From the NCBI GenBank assembly GCA_036365145.1, contig JAEOAD010000240.1, positions 1,116,001-1,180,000 on the forward strand: DNA of 64,000 nucleotides, in the 5' to 3' direction. The notes below the pieces were generated by a model. The model did no database searches, had not been told where the DNA came from, and was given only the letters and a program-made list of their open reading frames with translations. Positions 24,131 through 34,887 of this stretch are shown here, piece after piece. Both the position numbers and the translations under genes were made by a program. This DNA comes from Orientallactaga sibirica. Lineage: Eukaryota > Chordata > Mammalia > Rodentia > Dipodidae. Each line of letters opens with the position of its first letter. Position 1 is the first letter of the stretch.

Positions 24131-25399
24131 AATTGGTGATCATTTCTTATGGATTTATAATTTTTGGTGGGATTGCATTGTCTTGATTCTTTGTGTTTCT
24201 TGTATTATAATGTAGTGACTTTTGCATCCTGGATTGATTTGATGCTTAGGTTTTCTATTTATCTACAGGGTTCTTAGATGTGGTGATCCACTTTTATATA
24301 CTTCCAGGATATGAGTTTAAGGTGTCCAACCACAGAAGTAATCCTAGGTGTTGAGTTTGCTTGCAAACAATTATTCTAGTGGACTGGATGGGACAATATA
24401 CTGACAAATTCTAAACTTCAACTGAGCAATATACACATTCAATAAAAAACCAGCACACAGCATACAAGTGTGGGGACTGAAACAAACAAATAGTCTTTTA
24501 ATGCCCAAATCCCTAAGGGTGTGTGTTGCTCTATATCCTTAATCCTGTTAGCTAGGAGGTAGAGAATTCTGTTCTGTGTTGGGTTCCAGGTGAGCCTGGA
24601 TCTGGATCAGACCCTGTTCCCAATAATGACAAAAGCAAAAGACAAAGGCCCTATAAATCTGAAAATGGTAAAGCCAACCAAAAATATGTAAGCCATAACC
24701 TGCCCTGACATGGAACGAGAGATCAGCACTTCCAAGGCAGGCCTATGTACCTTTTTTTTTTTGGTCAGTCGCCCTCCTTACATTTTGGTGTGGCTTCCAA
24801 TCTCTCCAATGCTGTGTGCCCACCTTGTTCCCTTTGTTGTGTTGTGTTGTGGATCTTGAGCTTGGCTCAGCTGTGCTGGATGCACTGCTGGTATTGTCCT
24901 GTGGAGCCTGAGCTTGACTCAGCTGGGCTACATGTAGTGCCACCAGGAGCTGAATGCTGGAGCTTCGCAGTTCTGATGGTTGGGGGATGGGAGTTCAGGA
25001 AGCCTGTAGTTGCTCACACTGTTCCCCTGTATCTCTTTCAGTAGCTCAACAGACTTTTCTTTAGATTTCTGGGATCTGCACGGAGGCTGATGAGGTTGGA
25101 AAGTCCCTTTGTTTGGTCTCTGTTACTGCTGCTATGAATTCCTGGTGGGTGGTGCCTGGCACGCATTTCGCTTGGATTGGGACTGCTATAGGCCAGGGCA
25201 GCTGTGGATGGGGCCGCAAGCTCCTCAGTGGGATTCTGGCCATCTCCTGCTTCTCTGCTGTGTCTAAGAAAAACCTATTCTGCACTTTTCAGAAGAAGAG
25301 TGCATTTTGCTGTAGTTTTGTTTAAATCCCTTCCTGGGGTGGTTTGGCATGGCCCTATGCCACCATCTTACCCAAAACTCCCCCATTTTTGTGGTTTTA

Positions 25400-25563
25400 A
25401 AAAATTTTTTCTCTAGGAGGGGGGGCTTCAAGCTAGGGTCTTACTCTAGCCCTGGCTGACCTGGAATTTAATTTGTACTCACAGGTTGGCCTTGTACTCA
25501 CAGCATCCTCTTACCTCTGCCTCCCAAATGCTGAGATTAAAGGTGTGTGCTACCATGTCCAGC
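25400..25563 (-). mobile_element. B1 SINE
   Basis: Antisense, diverged, with a G-run near 25420. It lies immediately after the L1 target duplication. Confidence 0.85.
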
Positions 25564-25591
25564 TGTTTTTGTTTTTAATACCAGCCCTAGA

Positions 25592-25629
25592 CCATAACCC
25601 TAACCTTAACCCTAGCCCTACCCCTAACA
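25592..25629. repeat. Telomere-like (CCCTAA)n tract, degenerate
   Basis: Reads ACCATAACCCTAACCTTAAC then CCTAGCCCTACCCCTAACA, about six CCCTAA-like units with single-base changes. Confidence 0.7.
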
Positions 25630-25639
25630 CCCAGCCCTC

Positions 25640-25876
25640 CATTTAATTTTTTTCTATTTTTTGTCAGAGAGAGAGAGAGAGAATTGGCAAGCCAGGGTCT
25701 CTAGCCATTGTAATCAACCTCCAGATGCATGCAGCATCTTGTGCACATGTGTGTCCTTGTACACTTGCATCAGTTTGTGTGTCTGGTTTATGTGGGATCT
25801 CTAGGGTCAAACATAAGTCCTTACGATTCTCAGGCCAGCACCTTAACTGCTAAGCCATCTCTCCAGCCCCAGCCTT

Positions 25877-25909
<33 letters not shown>

Positions 25910-26036
25910 AGGTAGGGTTTTACTTTGGTCCATGCTGACCTGGAATTAACTATGTAGTCTCAGGGTGGCCTTGAACTCATGGCAATCCTCCTACCTCTGC
26001 CTCCCAAGTGCTGGGATTAAAGGCATGTGCCCGGCT
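25640..26036 (-). mobile_element. Dip-related SINE followed by B1 SINE
   Basis: An antisense, diverged Dip-related copy (25640-25870, ending CCATCTCTCCAGCCC) is followed by a poly-T-led antisense B1 (25880-26036). Confidence 0.85.
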
Positions 26037-26188
26037 TTTTTCCATTTTTGTTTTTGAAGGAATCTGTGCCTTCAGAGAGGAAGCTGAAGGACAGCAGCCA
26101 AAATTATCAAGTGGAGAAATCTGTAGCACAGAAAGAGTTGACTCAAAACACACTCAGGGTGGATTTGAGAACTCACTGTTCTCATAAA

Positions 26189-26218
26189 GGCTGCAGGAAT
26201 GGCTATATTCCTGCAGCC
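26189..26218. other. Perfect 12-bp inverted repeat
   Basis: GGCTGCAGGAAT (26189-26200) and ATTCCTGCAGCC (26207-26218) are separated by six bases. The arms extend further with one bulge. The surrounding 26040-26560 looks single-copy apart from a B1-like scrap at about 26335-26410. Confidence 0.8.
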
Positions 26219-26559
26219 CTTTTCGTGGATCCTCTGATCTTTTTTATTTAGCTATTCAAGACAAAGCTGATCTGAAAGGCTAGAGAAGTTGTGCTACAAT
26301 TCACATGAAAAATGGAATTATGTTTTACTGATGAACTAGTATCTGTAATCTTAGCGATCAGAAGGCAGATACAGCAGGCCACTATAGGCTACATAGTGAG
26401 ACACTGTCCTCTCTAATGCACCACAGTGTTCCCCCAATGTACCACAAATGATATGGGAATTTGAGGTCTCTTTGATAGTGACAAAGCCATTCTCAGTTCT
26501 TGATTGGGCTTTAACCCAGGAGTTGGGATGCTGGACTGTCATGGTCACACAAAACTTCC

Positions 26560-26960
26560 TCTTAGTCTGTAGCTCTCAGGTTCCTGTCTTACAAATCCAA
26601 AGAATTTAAATCCACGGACTATATCAGGCAAAGTTTAGAAAGATTTTATTATAGAATATTATGGAGCTTAAGAGAAGGAAAGAAGGCAAGGCTCATGTAA
26701 AGCTGTAGGGGTCCAGAGTGGGTACTTTCTTAACTTATTTTTGAGAACTTTAATATATGAACATATATATTTAATTATACTCCTATCTTATTACCCTCTT
26801 TTGCCCCCTCCCCCATTCCCATTCCATTGAGCACCCTCCTCTTTCCAAGTAGTCCTTCCTTTGTTGTGATATATCTCATTAATTTTGTTCTCTTCCACCC
26901 TCCATGTTAAAATATGGTGGGCTTAGAACTATGCAGGTCTTGTAGGGGTAGCAACACTCA
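26560..26960 (-). mobile_element. LTR-like and L1 3'-end-like fragments
   Basis: 26560-26730 resembles the LTR family that carries AGATTTTATTA on this strand (compare 38320-38460). 26735-26960 resembles an L1 3' end (ATATATGAACATATATATTT, compare 30315 and 54855). Both are diverged and the class is tentative. Confidence 0.4.
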
Positions 26961-27216
26961 CAATGAGGTGAATGTACCAGTCAGATCATGTTTGGAAAAC
27001 AGTGCCCCAAAGTATTCCTTCTTACTCTGTGGCCCTTATATTTTCTCTGCCTGCTCCAAAATGTTCCTTGAACATTGGAAGACATAATAGGGATGAGAGA
27101 TAGGATGTTGATGTAATTCTCACCATTCTTTAGTGTTAGAAACAGAATATAGAAGGATAGAGAAGTCATTTTTATAAGCTACTAGTGTGATAAATTTACA
27201 AATCAGTTCTAAAGTT

Positions 27217-27359
27217 TTTTTTTTTTTTTTTTTGAGGTAGGGTCTCACTCTAGCCCAGGCTGACCTGGAATTCACTCTGTATTCTCAGGGTGGCCTCAAA
27301 CTCATGGCAATCCTCCTACCTCTGCCTCCCAAGTGCTGGAATTAAAGGCATGCCCAGCT
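27217..27359 (-). mobile_element. B1 SINE
   Basis: An antisense B1 led by a poly-T run. A second poly-T run joined to a poly-A run follows at 27363-27414. Confidence 0.9.
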
Positions 27360-27362
27360 TAA

Positions 27363-27363
27363 G

Positions 27364-27414
<51 letters not shown>
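27363..27414. repeat. Poly-T/poly-A junction
   Basis: About 27 T directly followed by about 24 A, a perfect AT palindrome between an antisense B1 and a sense Dip-like SINE. Confidence 0.9.
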
Positions 27415-27416
<2 letters not shown>

Positions 27417-27424
27417 ACCTTCTC

Positions 27425-27650
27425 AGGTCCTGGGTAGATGGCTCAGCAGTTAAAGGCACTTGATTGTAAATCCTGATAGCCTGGATTCAATTCCCTAATA
27501 CCCAAATAAAGCCAGATGTATGAAATGGTGCATGTATCTAGAGTTCATTTGCAGTGGCAAGAGGCCCTGGTGTGCTCATACTCTCTTGATATACATCTCT
27601 TTCTCCCTCCTCTGTCTCTAGCTATAAATAAATAAATTTATTTAAAAATG
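27425..27650 (+). mobile_element. Dip-like SINE
   Basis: Sense copy (GGGTAGATGGCTCAGCAGTT) with a tail of AAATAAATAAAT. Confidence 0.85.
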
Positions 27651-27696
27651 TTAATCTCACTGCTTTAAAAAAAGACACAAACTATAGGTTTCTTTT

Positions 27697-28306
27697 TTAA
27701 TGTAGAATTTTATTATTGACAACTTCTATACTTACAGACAATAAAACATGATAATTCACTCCCCTTCCCCACTTTCCCCTTCACAACTCCATTCTCCATC
27801 ATATCCCTTCCCTCTCTCTATTAGTCTCTCTTTCAATTTGATGTCATCATATTTTTCTTCTATTATGAGGGTCTTGTGAAGGTACTGCTAGGCACTGTGA
27901 GGTCATGAATATCGAGGCCAATTTCTGCCTGGACAGTTGCATTGCAAGGAGTGGTACCCTTCCTTTGGCTCTTACGTTCTTTCCACCACCTTTCTGCAAT
28001 GGACCCTGAGCCTTGGAAGGTGTAATAGAGATGTTTCAATGCTGAACACTCCTCCATCACTTCTTCTCAGCACTGTGTTGCCTTTTGGGTCATCCCAGTG
28101 GTCACCACCATCTGAAAAGAGAAGCTTCTCTAGCCAAAAATGAGAGTAGCATTAATATATGAATATGACCATTAAGGTTTCAGGGCAGTTTGGTGAGCAT
28201 AATATATGTATTTAACCAGACAAGAGCAGGGTTTATACCCCTAAGGCTCATGACCTCCCCTGCCATAGGGTTTTTTTTTTTAAAAAAATGTATTTTTATT
28301 TTTTTT

Positions 28307-28337
<31 letters not shown>

Positions 28338-29395
28338 GCAGATAGCAAGAAAGAGAGAATGGGCATGCCAGGACCTCTAGCCACTGCAAATGAACTCCAG
28401 ATGCATGTGCCCCCTTGTGCATATGGCTTATGTGGGTCCTGGGGAATCAAACTGTGGTCCTTAGTCTTCACAGGCAAACGCCTTAACCACTAAGCCATTT
28501 CCCCAACCCACCATAGGCTTTTTGATTAGGTTTTCAGTACCAGGCATGTATTCCCTTCCATAGAGCAGGCCTCCAGTCCAATTAGAGAGCAGTTGGTTTC
28601 TCCTAGAGCAGACATGCCACTGTTGCACCTGTTTGGTCATTTGGCCTGGCTGGCCAAACTTGAGGCTTCCACTGTCCATTGTTTTCACTGCTGATGACTT
28701 CTGTCTCCCATAGGGCATGCAGTACAACTTTTTCTAGCTTTCATTTGGCTGGTCTACAGGGAGGAGGTTTTCAGCTCAGCCCCAGCTTGATTACTCAATG
28801 ACCTTGCCACGCAGGCATGTGAAGTCTTCAGCTATAGGGTCTTACCACCCGTTTCTCATGGGAAACAAAGGACCTTGGCAATAGTCTGTAATATTTTGGA
28901 GGCAACAGAGACCTCCCTGGCCAACAACTCACTGGAAGGTATCCCATCCTTGGCACGAAAAATTTTCTAGTAACAATCTACGGCTTCTGGATGTGCCATT
29001 ATCCAAAAAAGTAGGTGTTCATATCTTATTCACAATATCTTGAATTTTGATTGACCCACCCCACCCCACCCTTCTTTGACTCAGTCTCTTCTCCTGGCCT
29101 CACTTAGGCCTTTCCACTCCCTATAATCTGTTTTTCTACTTACATATATACAATATTATCCCCTAAAGTCCTTACCTCTCCTCCCTCCCATAATTATAGC
29201 CTTCTTCTAGCTTACTGGCCTCTGCTACCAATTTTTTGTTCCAGCTCACACACAAGTCTACGTATTTGTAGCTAGGATCCACATATGAGAGAGAACATGA
29301 GACGTTTGGCTTTCTGGGCTTCGGTTACCTCACTTAGTATAATCCTTTCCAGATCCTTCCTTAGACACAAATCATATACAAACATATTACAAACG
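27697..29395 (-). mobile_element. L1 3'-end fragment (antisense), split by a SINE
   Basis: Begins TTTTATTATTGACAACTTCT. It shares long stretches with 17046-18080 and 61018-61946, then extends through the distal 3'UTR (to about 29395) that the large L1 lacks. A Dip-like SINE occupies 28269-28512. Confidence 0.85.
28269..28512 (-). mobile_element. Dip-like SINE inside the L1 fragment
   Basis: Antisense copy with (GA)n. CCATAGG occurs at both ends (about 28262 and 28511), with the L1 sequence resuming afterwards. Confidence 0.85.
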
Positions 29396-29479
29396 TTTAA
29401 AAAAACAACTGTAATAATTTTTAAAATATAAGTTGTTTGTATGGCCTACATTGGGATATAAATTATATTTCTTTTACTT

Positions 29480-29884
29480 TTTTTTTGAGAGAGAATGAGA
29501 GAGAGAGAGATTTGTGTATGGGTGTACTAGGGCATCTTGCCACTGCAAATGAACTCCAGATGCATGTGCTTACTTTGTGCACCTGGTTTTATGTGGGTAC
29601 TGGGGAACTGAATCCAGGTTGTCAAGCTTTGGGAACAAGCACCTTACCACTGAGTAATATCTCTAGCCCTATATATTTTTTTAAAAATTTACTACTTATG
29701 ATGTGGGTGCCTCTGAGATGTACTCTTACATTTTATTTATTTTTTGAGGCAGGGCCACATTTTAGCCCAGGCTGACCTGGAGCTCACTCTGTAGCCCCAG
29801 GCTGGTCTCAAACTCATAGTGATTCTCCTAACTCTGCCTTCCCAAATGTTGGGACTAAAGGTACACTTCACTATGTCTGGGTGA
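29480..29884 (-). mobile_element. Dip-like SINE and B1 SINE
   Basis: An antisense Dip-like copy at 29480-29668 and an antisense, diverged B1 at 29743-29884. Confidence 0.8.
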
Positions 29885-31469
29885 GATGTACTTGTAAATG
29901 TTCATGCAACTGTACTCCTGTAACCACTTTCACAAGTCCAACAAGTGTCTCAGCACAGTTTCATGTCATCTTGTCCTGTCTCATTATTATGTATCAGTCT
30001 TATATGCTTGCCAGCTTGGTAGTGACTAGTTGCTTCAAATGCTGGTGAGGTGTTCTAGACATCTTTTGCCCACTTTGGGTTTTATGCTTATGCTAGTGGC
30101 AACAGAACATGCAAGTGAAAAAAAGGCAACTGGATGTTCAAGTGCTGCCATCTACTGTCAGTGTACTCTACCTACATTTGTTGCGTTACCTTTATGTGCT
30201 GTGGATTTGGAAATGTATATTATCGCGGTATATTTGTTTACACACCAATTTGTAGTTGGATTGGTAGATCATACTTATATGAGTTAGAACACTCTGATAT
30301 TACTAAAATATGACTTTTAAAATTTTATTTTATATATAAGTGGTTATATTCTTTTATCCCTTTGCCCCTGCTCCTGTTACCCTGGGGACCCTCCTCAGTG
30401 GCGTTATGGTATTCACTGTGGAGTCATGAAGACCTTTGGTTTTTCGAGGTAGAGTGTAGCTATAGCCCAGGATGATCTGGAATTTGCTCTGTAGTCTGAG
30501 GCTGGCCTTGAACTCATGGCAATCCCCCTATCTTGGCCCCCAGAGTGATGGGATTAAAAGCGTGCACCACCACTCCTGGCTGGTTTAATTATTTTTGCTG
30601 GAATTTTTGAGAAAAGGCCTTTCTATGTAACCCTGGCTAGTCTGGAATTCACTGATTTCACACTTGTAGCAATCCTCCTATCTCTGCTTCCTGAGTTCTG
30701 AGATCACAGACATAAACCACTATACCTAAGTTGACAGTCTTATTTTATCCAGATGGCTTTGCCATTAAGAGAAGAGAGAGTGAAGGTTGAGGAAACTAAG
30801 GGAAGAGGGAAGGTGCTAAGGTTTTCTTTGGCAAAAAGAATGGTCAGCTATGAGGTTAGTGCATAACTTAGACACTTCCAGAGCACCATTCTGTAAGGCA
30901 AGGACACTATAAAGGACAAGAAAAATCCTGTTGACATAACAAACAATCAGTGTTTACTCTCCTGTGTTCCAGGTCCTATTAAACACGACTTGTTGGTATT
31001 AACCTATAACCTATAACCCTCCCTGGACAAGAAAAAGCGATTAAGTGGTATTGGGAGTTACAATCAGTTGTCTGATGAATAAATAAAGTCAAGGAAAATC
31101 TATTGCCATTTCACTTGAGAAATATGGGCAAACCTTGCAATATTGCAGTTATATAGTATAATATGAATGGTACTATTGTTTGCTCTCTTGTTCTTAAAAC
31201 TTAGAATTCTAAAGGAGTGTATTAGGAATCCTCTTACAGGAAGCCTTCCTTCTTTCTTCTTATGTAAATGATAGCCTTTGTCATATTTCTTTTGAAACCT
31301 CTTAGATTGTGAGCCCCTTGGTACTTTACAACTTGCTTATCTTTAAATACTAGGTGCTAACATAGGACCTGGACTGGGGGGGGGATGATTTAACATTTGT
31401 GGGATAACTTCAATAAGACATTCCAGTATTTACTTAGAAAACACATTTTAAGACTGCCTTTGATACAGA
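29885..31469. other. Intergenic stretch with old repeats, otherwise single-copy
   Basis: 29885-30305 and 30730-31469 show no gene or repeat that I recognise. Between them are an L1 3' scrap (30315-30432), an antisense B1 (30436-30583) and an older B1-like copy (30590-30728). Confidence 0.6.
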
Positions 31470-32111
31470 GCATAGCTGGGTAGACTTTTGTATCACGTCA
31501 GGGGTGGAAGTATCTACAAAATACATGTTAGACTAAGTAGTGTTTCCTGTTGTGTCCGGTGTAACTATATACACTACATAAGTTAGTCTAAGTAGACTTC
31601 TATGTTGTGTCAGGGTTGTGTCTACAAATGTACATTAGTCTAAGTAGACTTCTATATTGTTAGAGTCAGAACTTTCTAAAAGATGTACATTAGTTTAAGT
31701 AGACTTTTCTGTTGTGTCAAGTGTACAATTATCTACAAAATGTCTGTTACTCAAAGTAGACTTCTGTATTGTGTCATGGTTGGAGGTATCTACAAAATGT
31801 AAGTTAGTAGACTTTTCTGTTGTGTCATGGAAGGAAGTATATATACAAATTGTAATGAGTCTAAGGAGACTTCTGTTGTGTTACCATTGAAAGTATCTAC
31901 AAAATGTATGTTAGTCTAAGTAGACTGTTCTGTTGTGTCAGTATTACAAAGTATAGGACTAGAGGTGGCTCAAAATGTCTTGTTATAGTCAAATGGGTGG
32001 CAAGCTGCAATTGTTGCACAATGTCATCTGGTGTTACCATTGAAAGTATCTACAAAATGTATGTTAGTCTAAGTAGACTGTTCTGTTGTGTCAGGGGTGG
32101 AAGTATCTACA

Positions 32112-32365
32112 AATGTACCTTAGGACTGGAGAGGTGGCTCAGCAGTTAAGGTTCTTGCCTGTGAAGCCTAAGAACTGTTCAAATCTCCAGGTCTCATGTA
32201 GCCAGATGTATGGTGATGCAAGCATGCAATGTTGCACATATGTACATCTGGAGTTCATTCATAGTGGCTGAAGGCCCTGGCATGCCCATTCTTTCTCTTT
32301 CTCTCTCTCTGCCTCTCTCTCTCAAGATAATAAAAAAATCTGTAATAAATAAATAAATAAACATA
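32112..32365 (+). mobile_element. Dip-like SINE (long variant) inside the 57-bp array
   Basis: Has the tRNA-derived head (GGAGAGGTGGCTCAGCAG), a CT-rich stretch and an AAATAAATAAATAAA tail. The array resumes directly after the tail. Contains the extra internal segment seen in the long variant. Confidence 0.85.
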
Positions 32366-32876
32366 CATTATTTTAAGTAGATTTTGCTGTTGTGACATGC
32401 ATGGAAGGGTCTACGAAATGTATATTGCTGCAAGTAGAATTTCGTCTTGTGTCAAGTGTGAAAGTGTCTAAAAAATGTACCTCAGTCTAAGTAGACATTT
32501 TAGGGTGTGTCATGGTGGCAAGAATCTATAACATTTTGTTGTGTCAGGGTTGGACATGTCTAAAAAAATGTACCTTGGTCCTAGTAGACTTTTCTGTGGT
32601 TTTAAGGGTGGAAGTATCTACAAAATGTACATTAGTTTAAGTAGACTTTTTTATCTTCTTAGAGTTGGACATATGTACAAAATTTAGGTTAGTTTAAGTA
32701 GACTTGTCTATCTTGTTAGAGTTCAACCTAGTTAAAGAATGTTTGTTAGTTTAAGTAGACCTTTCAATCTTGTTAGCATTAGAAGTGGCTACAAAATGTA
32801 CATTAGTGTAAGTAGACTTCTGTTGTATCAGGGATGGAAGTATCTATGATATGTAAGTTAGTGTAGGTATATGTTT

Positions 32877-33040
32877 CTTTTTTTTTTTTTTTGTTTTTTT
32901 TTCGAGGTAGGGTCTCAGTCTGGTCCAGGCTGACTTGGAATTAACTATGTAGTCTCAGGGTGGCCTTGAACTCACTGCTATCCTCCTACCTCTGCCTCCC
33001 GAGTGCTGGGATTAAAGGCATGCGCCACCACGCCCGGTGG
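32877..33040 (-). mobile_element. B1 SINE inside the 57-bp array
   Basis: Antisense B1 with a T-rich start. The flanks carry the same array-derived word GTATATGTTTCTT (about 32866 and 33040), a target-site duplication showing insertion into an existing repeat unit. Confidence 0.9.
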
Positions 33041-33431
33041 TATATGTTTCTTGTGCATCAGGGGTGCAAGTATCTACAAAATGTAAGTTAGTTTACATAG
33101 ACTTTTCCATCTTAGAGTTGGGAGTAGTTACAAAATGTACATAGTCTAAATAGAGTTCTTTTGTGTTAGGGATGGAAGTATCTGCAAAATGTACGTTAGT
33201 CTAAGTAGACTTCTATTGTTGCAGAGGTGGACATGTCTACAAAGTATATATTTGCTTAAGTAGCCTTTCCTTTTTTGTCAGAGGAGGAAGTGTCTACAAA
33301 ATGTATGTTAGTCTAAGTAGACTTTTTAATTGTGACAGTGTTGAACATCTCTGCAAAATGTACATTAGTCCCAGTAGACTTTTCTGTTGTGACATGTGTG
33401 GAACTATCTACATAATGAACATTATTTTTAT

Positions 33432-33594
33432 TTTAAAAAATTTTTTTGGTTTTTCAAGGTAGGGTCTCACTCTGGTCCAGGCTGACCTGGAATTAACTAT
33501 GTAGTCTCAGGGTGGCCTCAAACTCTCGGCAATCCTCCTACCTCTGCCTCCCAAGTGCTAGGATTAAAGGCGTGCACCACCACGCCCAGCTTTT
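33432..33594 (-). mobile_element. B1 SINE inside the 57-bp array
   Basis: Antisense B1. The array word CATAATGAACATTA occurs on both sides (about 33412 and 33595), giving a clear target-site duplication. Confidence 0.9.
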
Positions 33595-33886
33595 TCATAA
33601 TGAACATTAGACTAAATAGACTAATGTTGTTTTAGGCATGGAAATATGTACAAAATGTACATATTTTTAAGTAGACTTTTCTGTTGTTTCAGGGGTGGAA
33701 GTATCTACAAAATATATGTTAGTCTTAGAAGACTTTTCTATCATGCCAAGGGTCTAAGTATTTACAAAATATACTTGATGTAGAGTTTTATGTTGTGTCA
33801 TTCATGGAAGTATCTACAATATGTACATTAGTCTAAGTAGACTTCTCTGTTGTGTCAGGGGAGGAAGCATCTGCAAAATGTACAGT

Positions 33887-34448
33887 TGTCTTTAAAATTC
33901 AAGGAGCATTTTTTCTAACCCAAAGAGAAAGGCTTACAATGATCTAGCTTATTTGACTATTAAACCCAGAATAAATTTTGAGCTAAAGATCGATTTTTTC
34001 TATTCCATAGTTAAAATTTCCCACATATTATGTTTTGTAAGGTGCTCCCAGACCTAAAACAAAGCAGAGCAAACTATGTTTGAATTCTTTTCACTATTAA
34101 GAATTAACTCTGAATGCTTTTCCACTGCTAGCTAATCTACATTCTTCATGTTCCTTTCCTATGCTTCTTATTATCTAAGCTAACATTTATCAACAGTATT
34201 TATCAGATTTTACTGGTCACTGATTCCTCCTCTTTCATCTACTGTCAAGTTACTATTTATTGCTCCAATTGGCAGACTTTGAAGTTCAAACATAGCCTTC
34301 CCTTCATCAATTTTGCCATTTATTTTTCTTACACATTAGTTCAATAACACACACACACACCACACACACACACACAATGGATGCATTATAAATACCCTTC
34401 AGCATTATGTTTTGTTTGCACCTTCATTTAAAAGTATATGAATAATGG
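33887..34448. other. Single-copy stretch with a (CA)n microsatellite
   Basis: No gene recognised. CA repeats lie at 34351-34376. Confidence 0.6.
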
Positions 34449-34750
34449 GGCTGAGAGATGACTTAGTGGTTAAGGCGCATGCCTGTGAAGCTGAAGGACC
34501 CCAGTTAGATTCTCCAGGTCCCACATAAGCCAGATGCACATAGTGATGCATGTGTCTGGAGTTTGTTTGCAGTGGCTAGAGGCTGTGGCACACCCATTCC
34601 CATTCTCTCTCTCTTTGTCTCAAATAAATAAATAAGTATATGAATAATGAAATTTTAGGGACTTTGCTATGTATCTCAGGCTGGCCTTGAACCCAGTGTC
34701 TTTCTGCTTCTGTCTCTTGAGTGCTGGAATCACAGTTGTACACCAGTTGC
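34449..34750 (+). mobile_element. Dip-like SINE, then old B1-like copy
   Basis: Sense Dip-like copy at 34449-34642 (AAATAAATAAATAAG tail). A diverged antisense B1-like copy is at 34650-34750. Confidence 0.75.
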
Positions 34751-34835
34751 TATGTTCATTTTGTGGAAGAGAAAAAAATGAGGTTTAGAATAGAATTTAT
34801 TTTTGTTTACTTTACACTTATACCTTTTTTAAAAA

Positions 34836-34852
34836 AAATTATTTTTGGAGAA

Positions 34853-34887
<35 letters not shown>

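Larger units (their letters stand above)
17046..25383 (-). mobile_element. Nearly full-length antisense L1 (LINE-1), interrupted
   Basis: From left to right it runs 3'UTR (17046-18085), ORF2 (about 18090-23000, broken), ORF1 region (about 23400-24130) and a 5'UTR-like end (to 25383). After removing the MaLR (19576-21574) and a B1 (18836-18992), about 6.2 kb of L1 remain. CATTTTTGTGG at 17030-17040 and 25384-25394 is the likely target duplication. Compared with the other 3' ends in the window, the join near 18090 skips the distal 3'UTR and ORF2 C-terminus, so it carries an internal deletion. Stops, frameshifts and the MaLR make it inactive. Confidence 0.9.
31470..33886. repeat. Tandem array of about 57-bp units with a palindromic core
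   Basis: About 30 diverged head-to-tail units fill roughly 1.8 kb, after discounting three SINE insertions. A typical unit reads TTGTGTCAGGGGTGG, then AAGTATCTACAAAATGTACA, then TTAGTCTAAGTAGACTTTTCTG. The core AGTCTA-AG-TAGACT is an inverted repeat with 6-bp arms. Its inner 12-mer GTCTAAGTAGAC is intact in eight units (starting 31586, 31638, 31914, 32067, 32485, 33199, 33311, 33831). Most other units differ by one base. A non-unit segment lies at about 31942-32030. No ORF follows the periodicity. It matches no rodent satellite that I know. Confidence 0.9.

Noticed and set aside
30030..30287. An 85-codon plus-strand open frame in apparently single-copy DNA
   Set aside because: It needs a non-ATG start and resembles no protein I know. 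One open frame of this length is expected by chance, and no splice or promoter context was seen.
31470..33886. CRISPR-like array of repeats and spacers
   Set aside because: Units are contiguous and diverged with no regular unique spacers, the host is a mammal and SINEs interrupt the array. It is a minisatellite-type tandem repeat.
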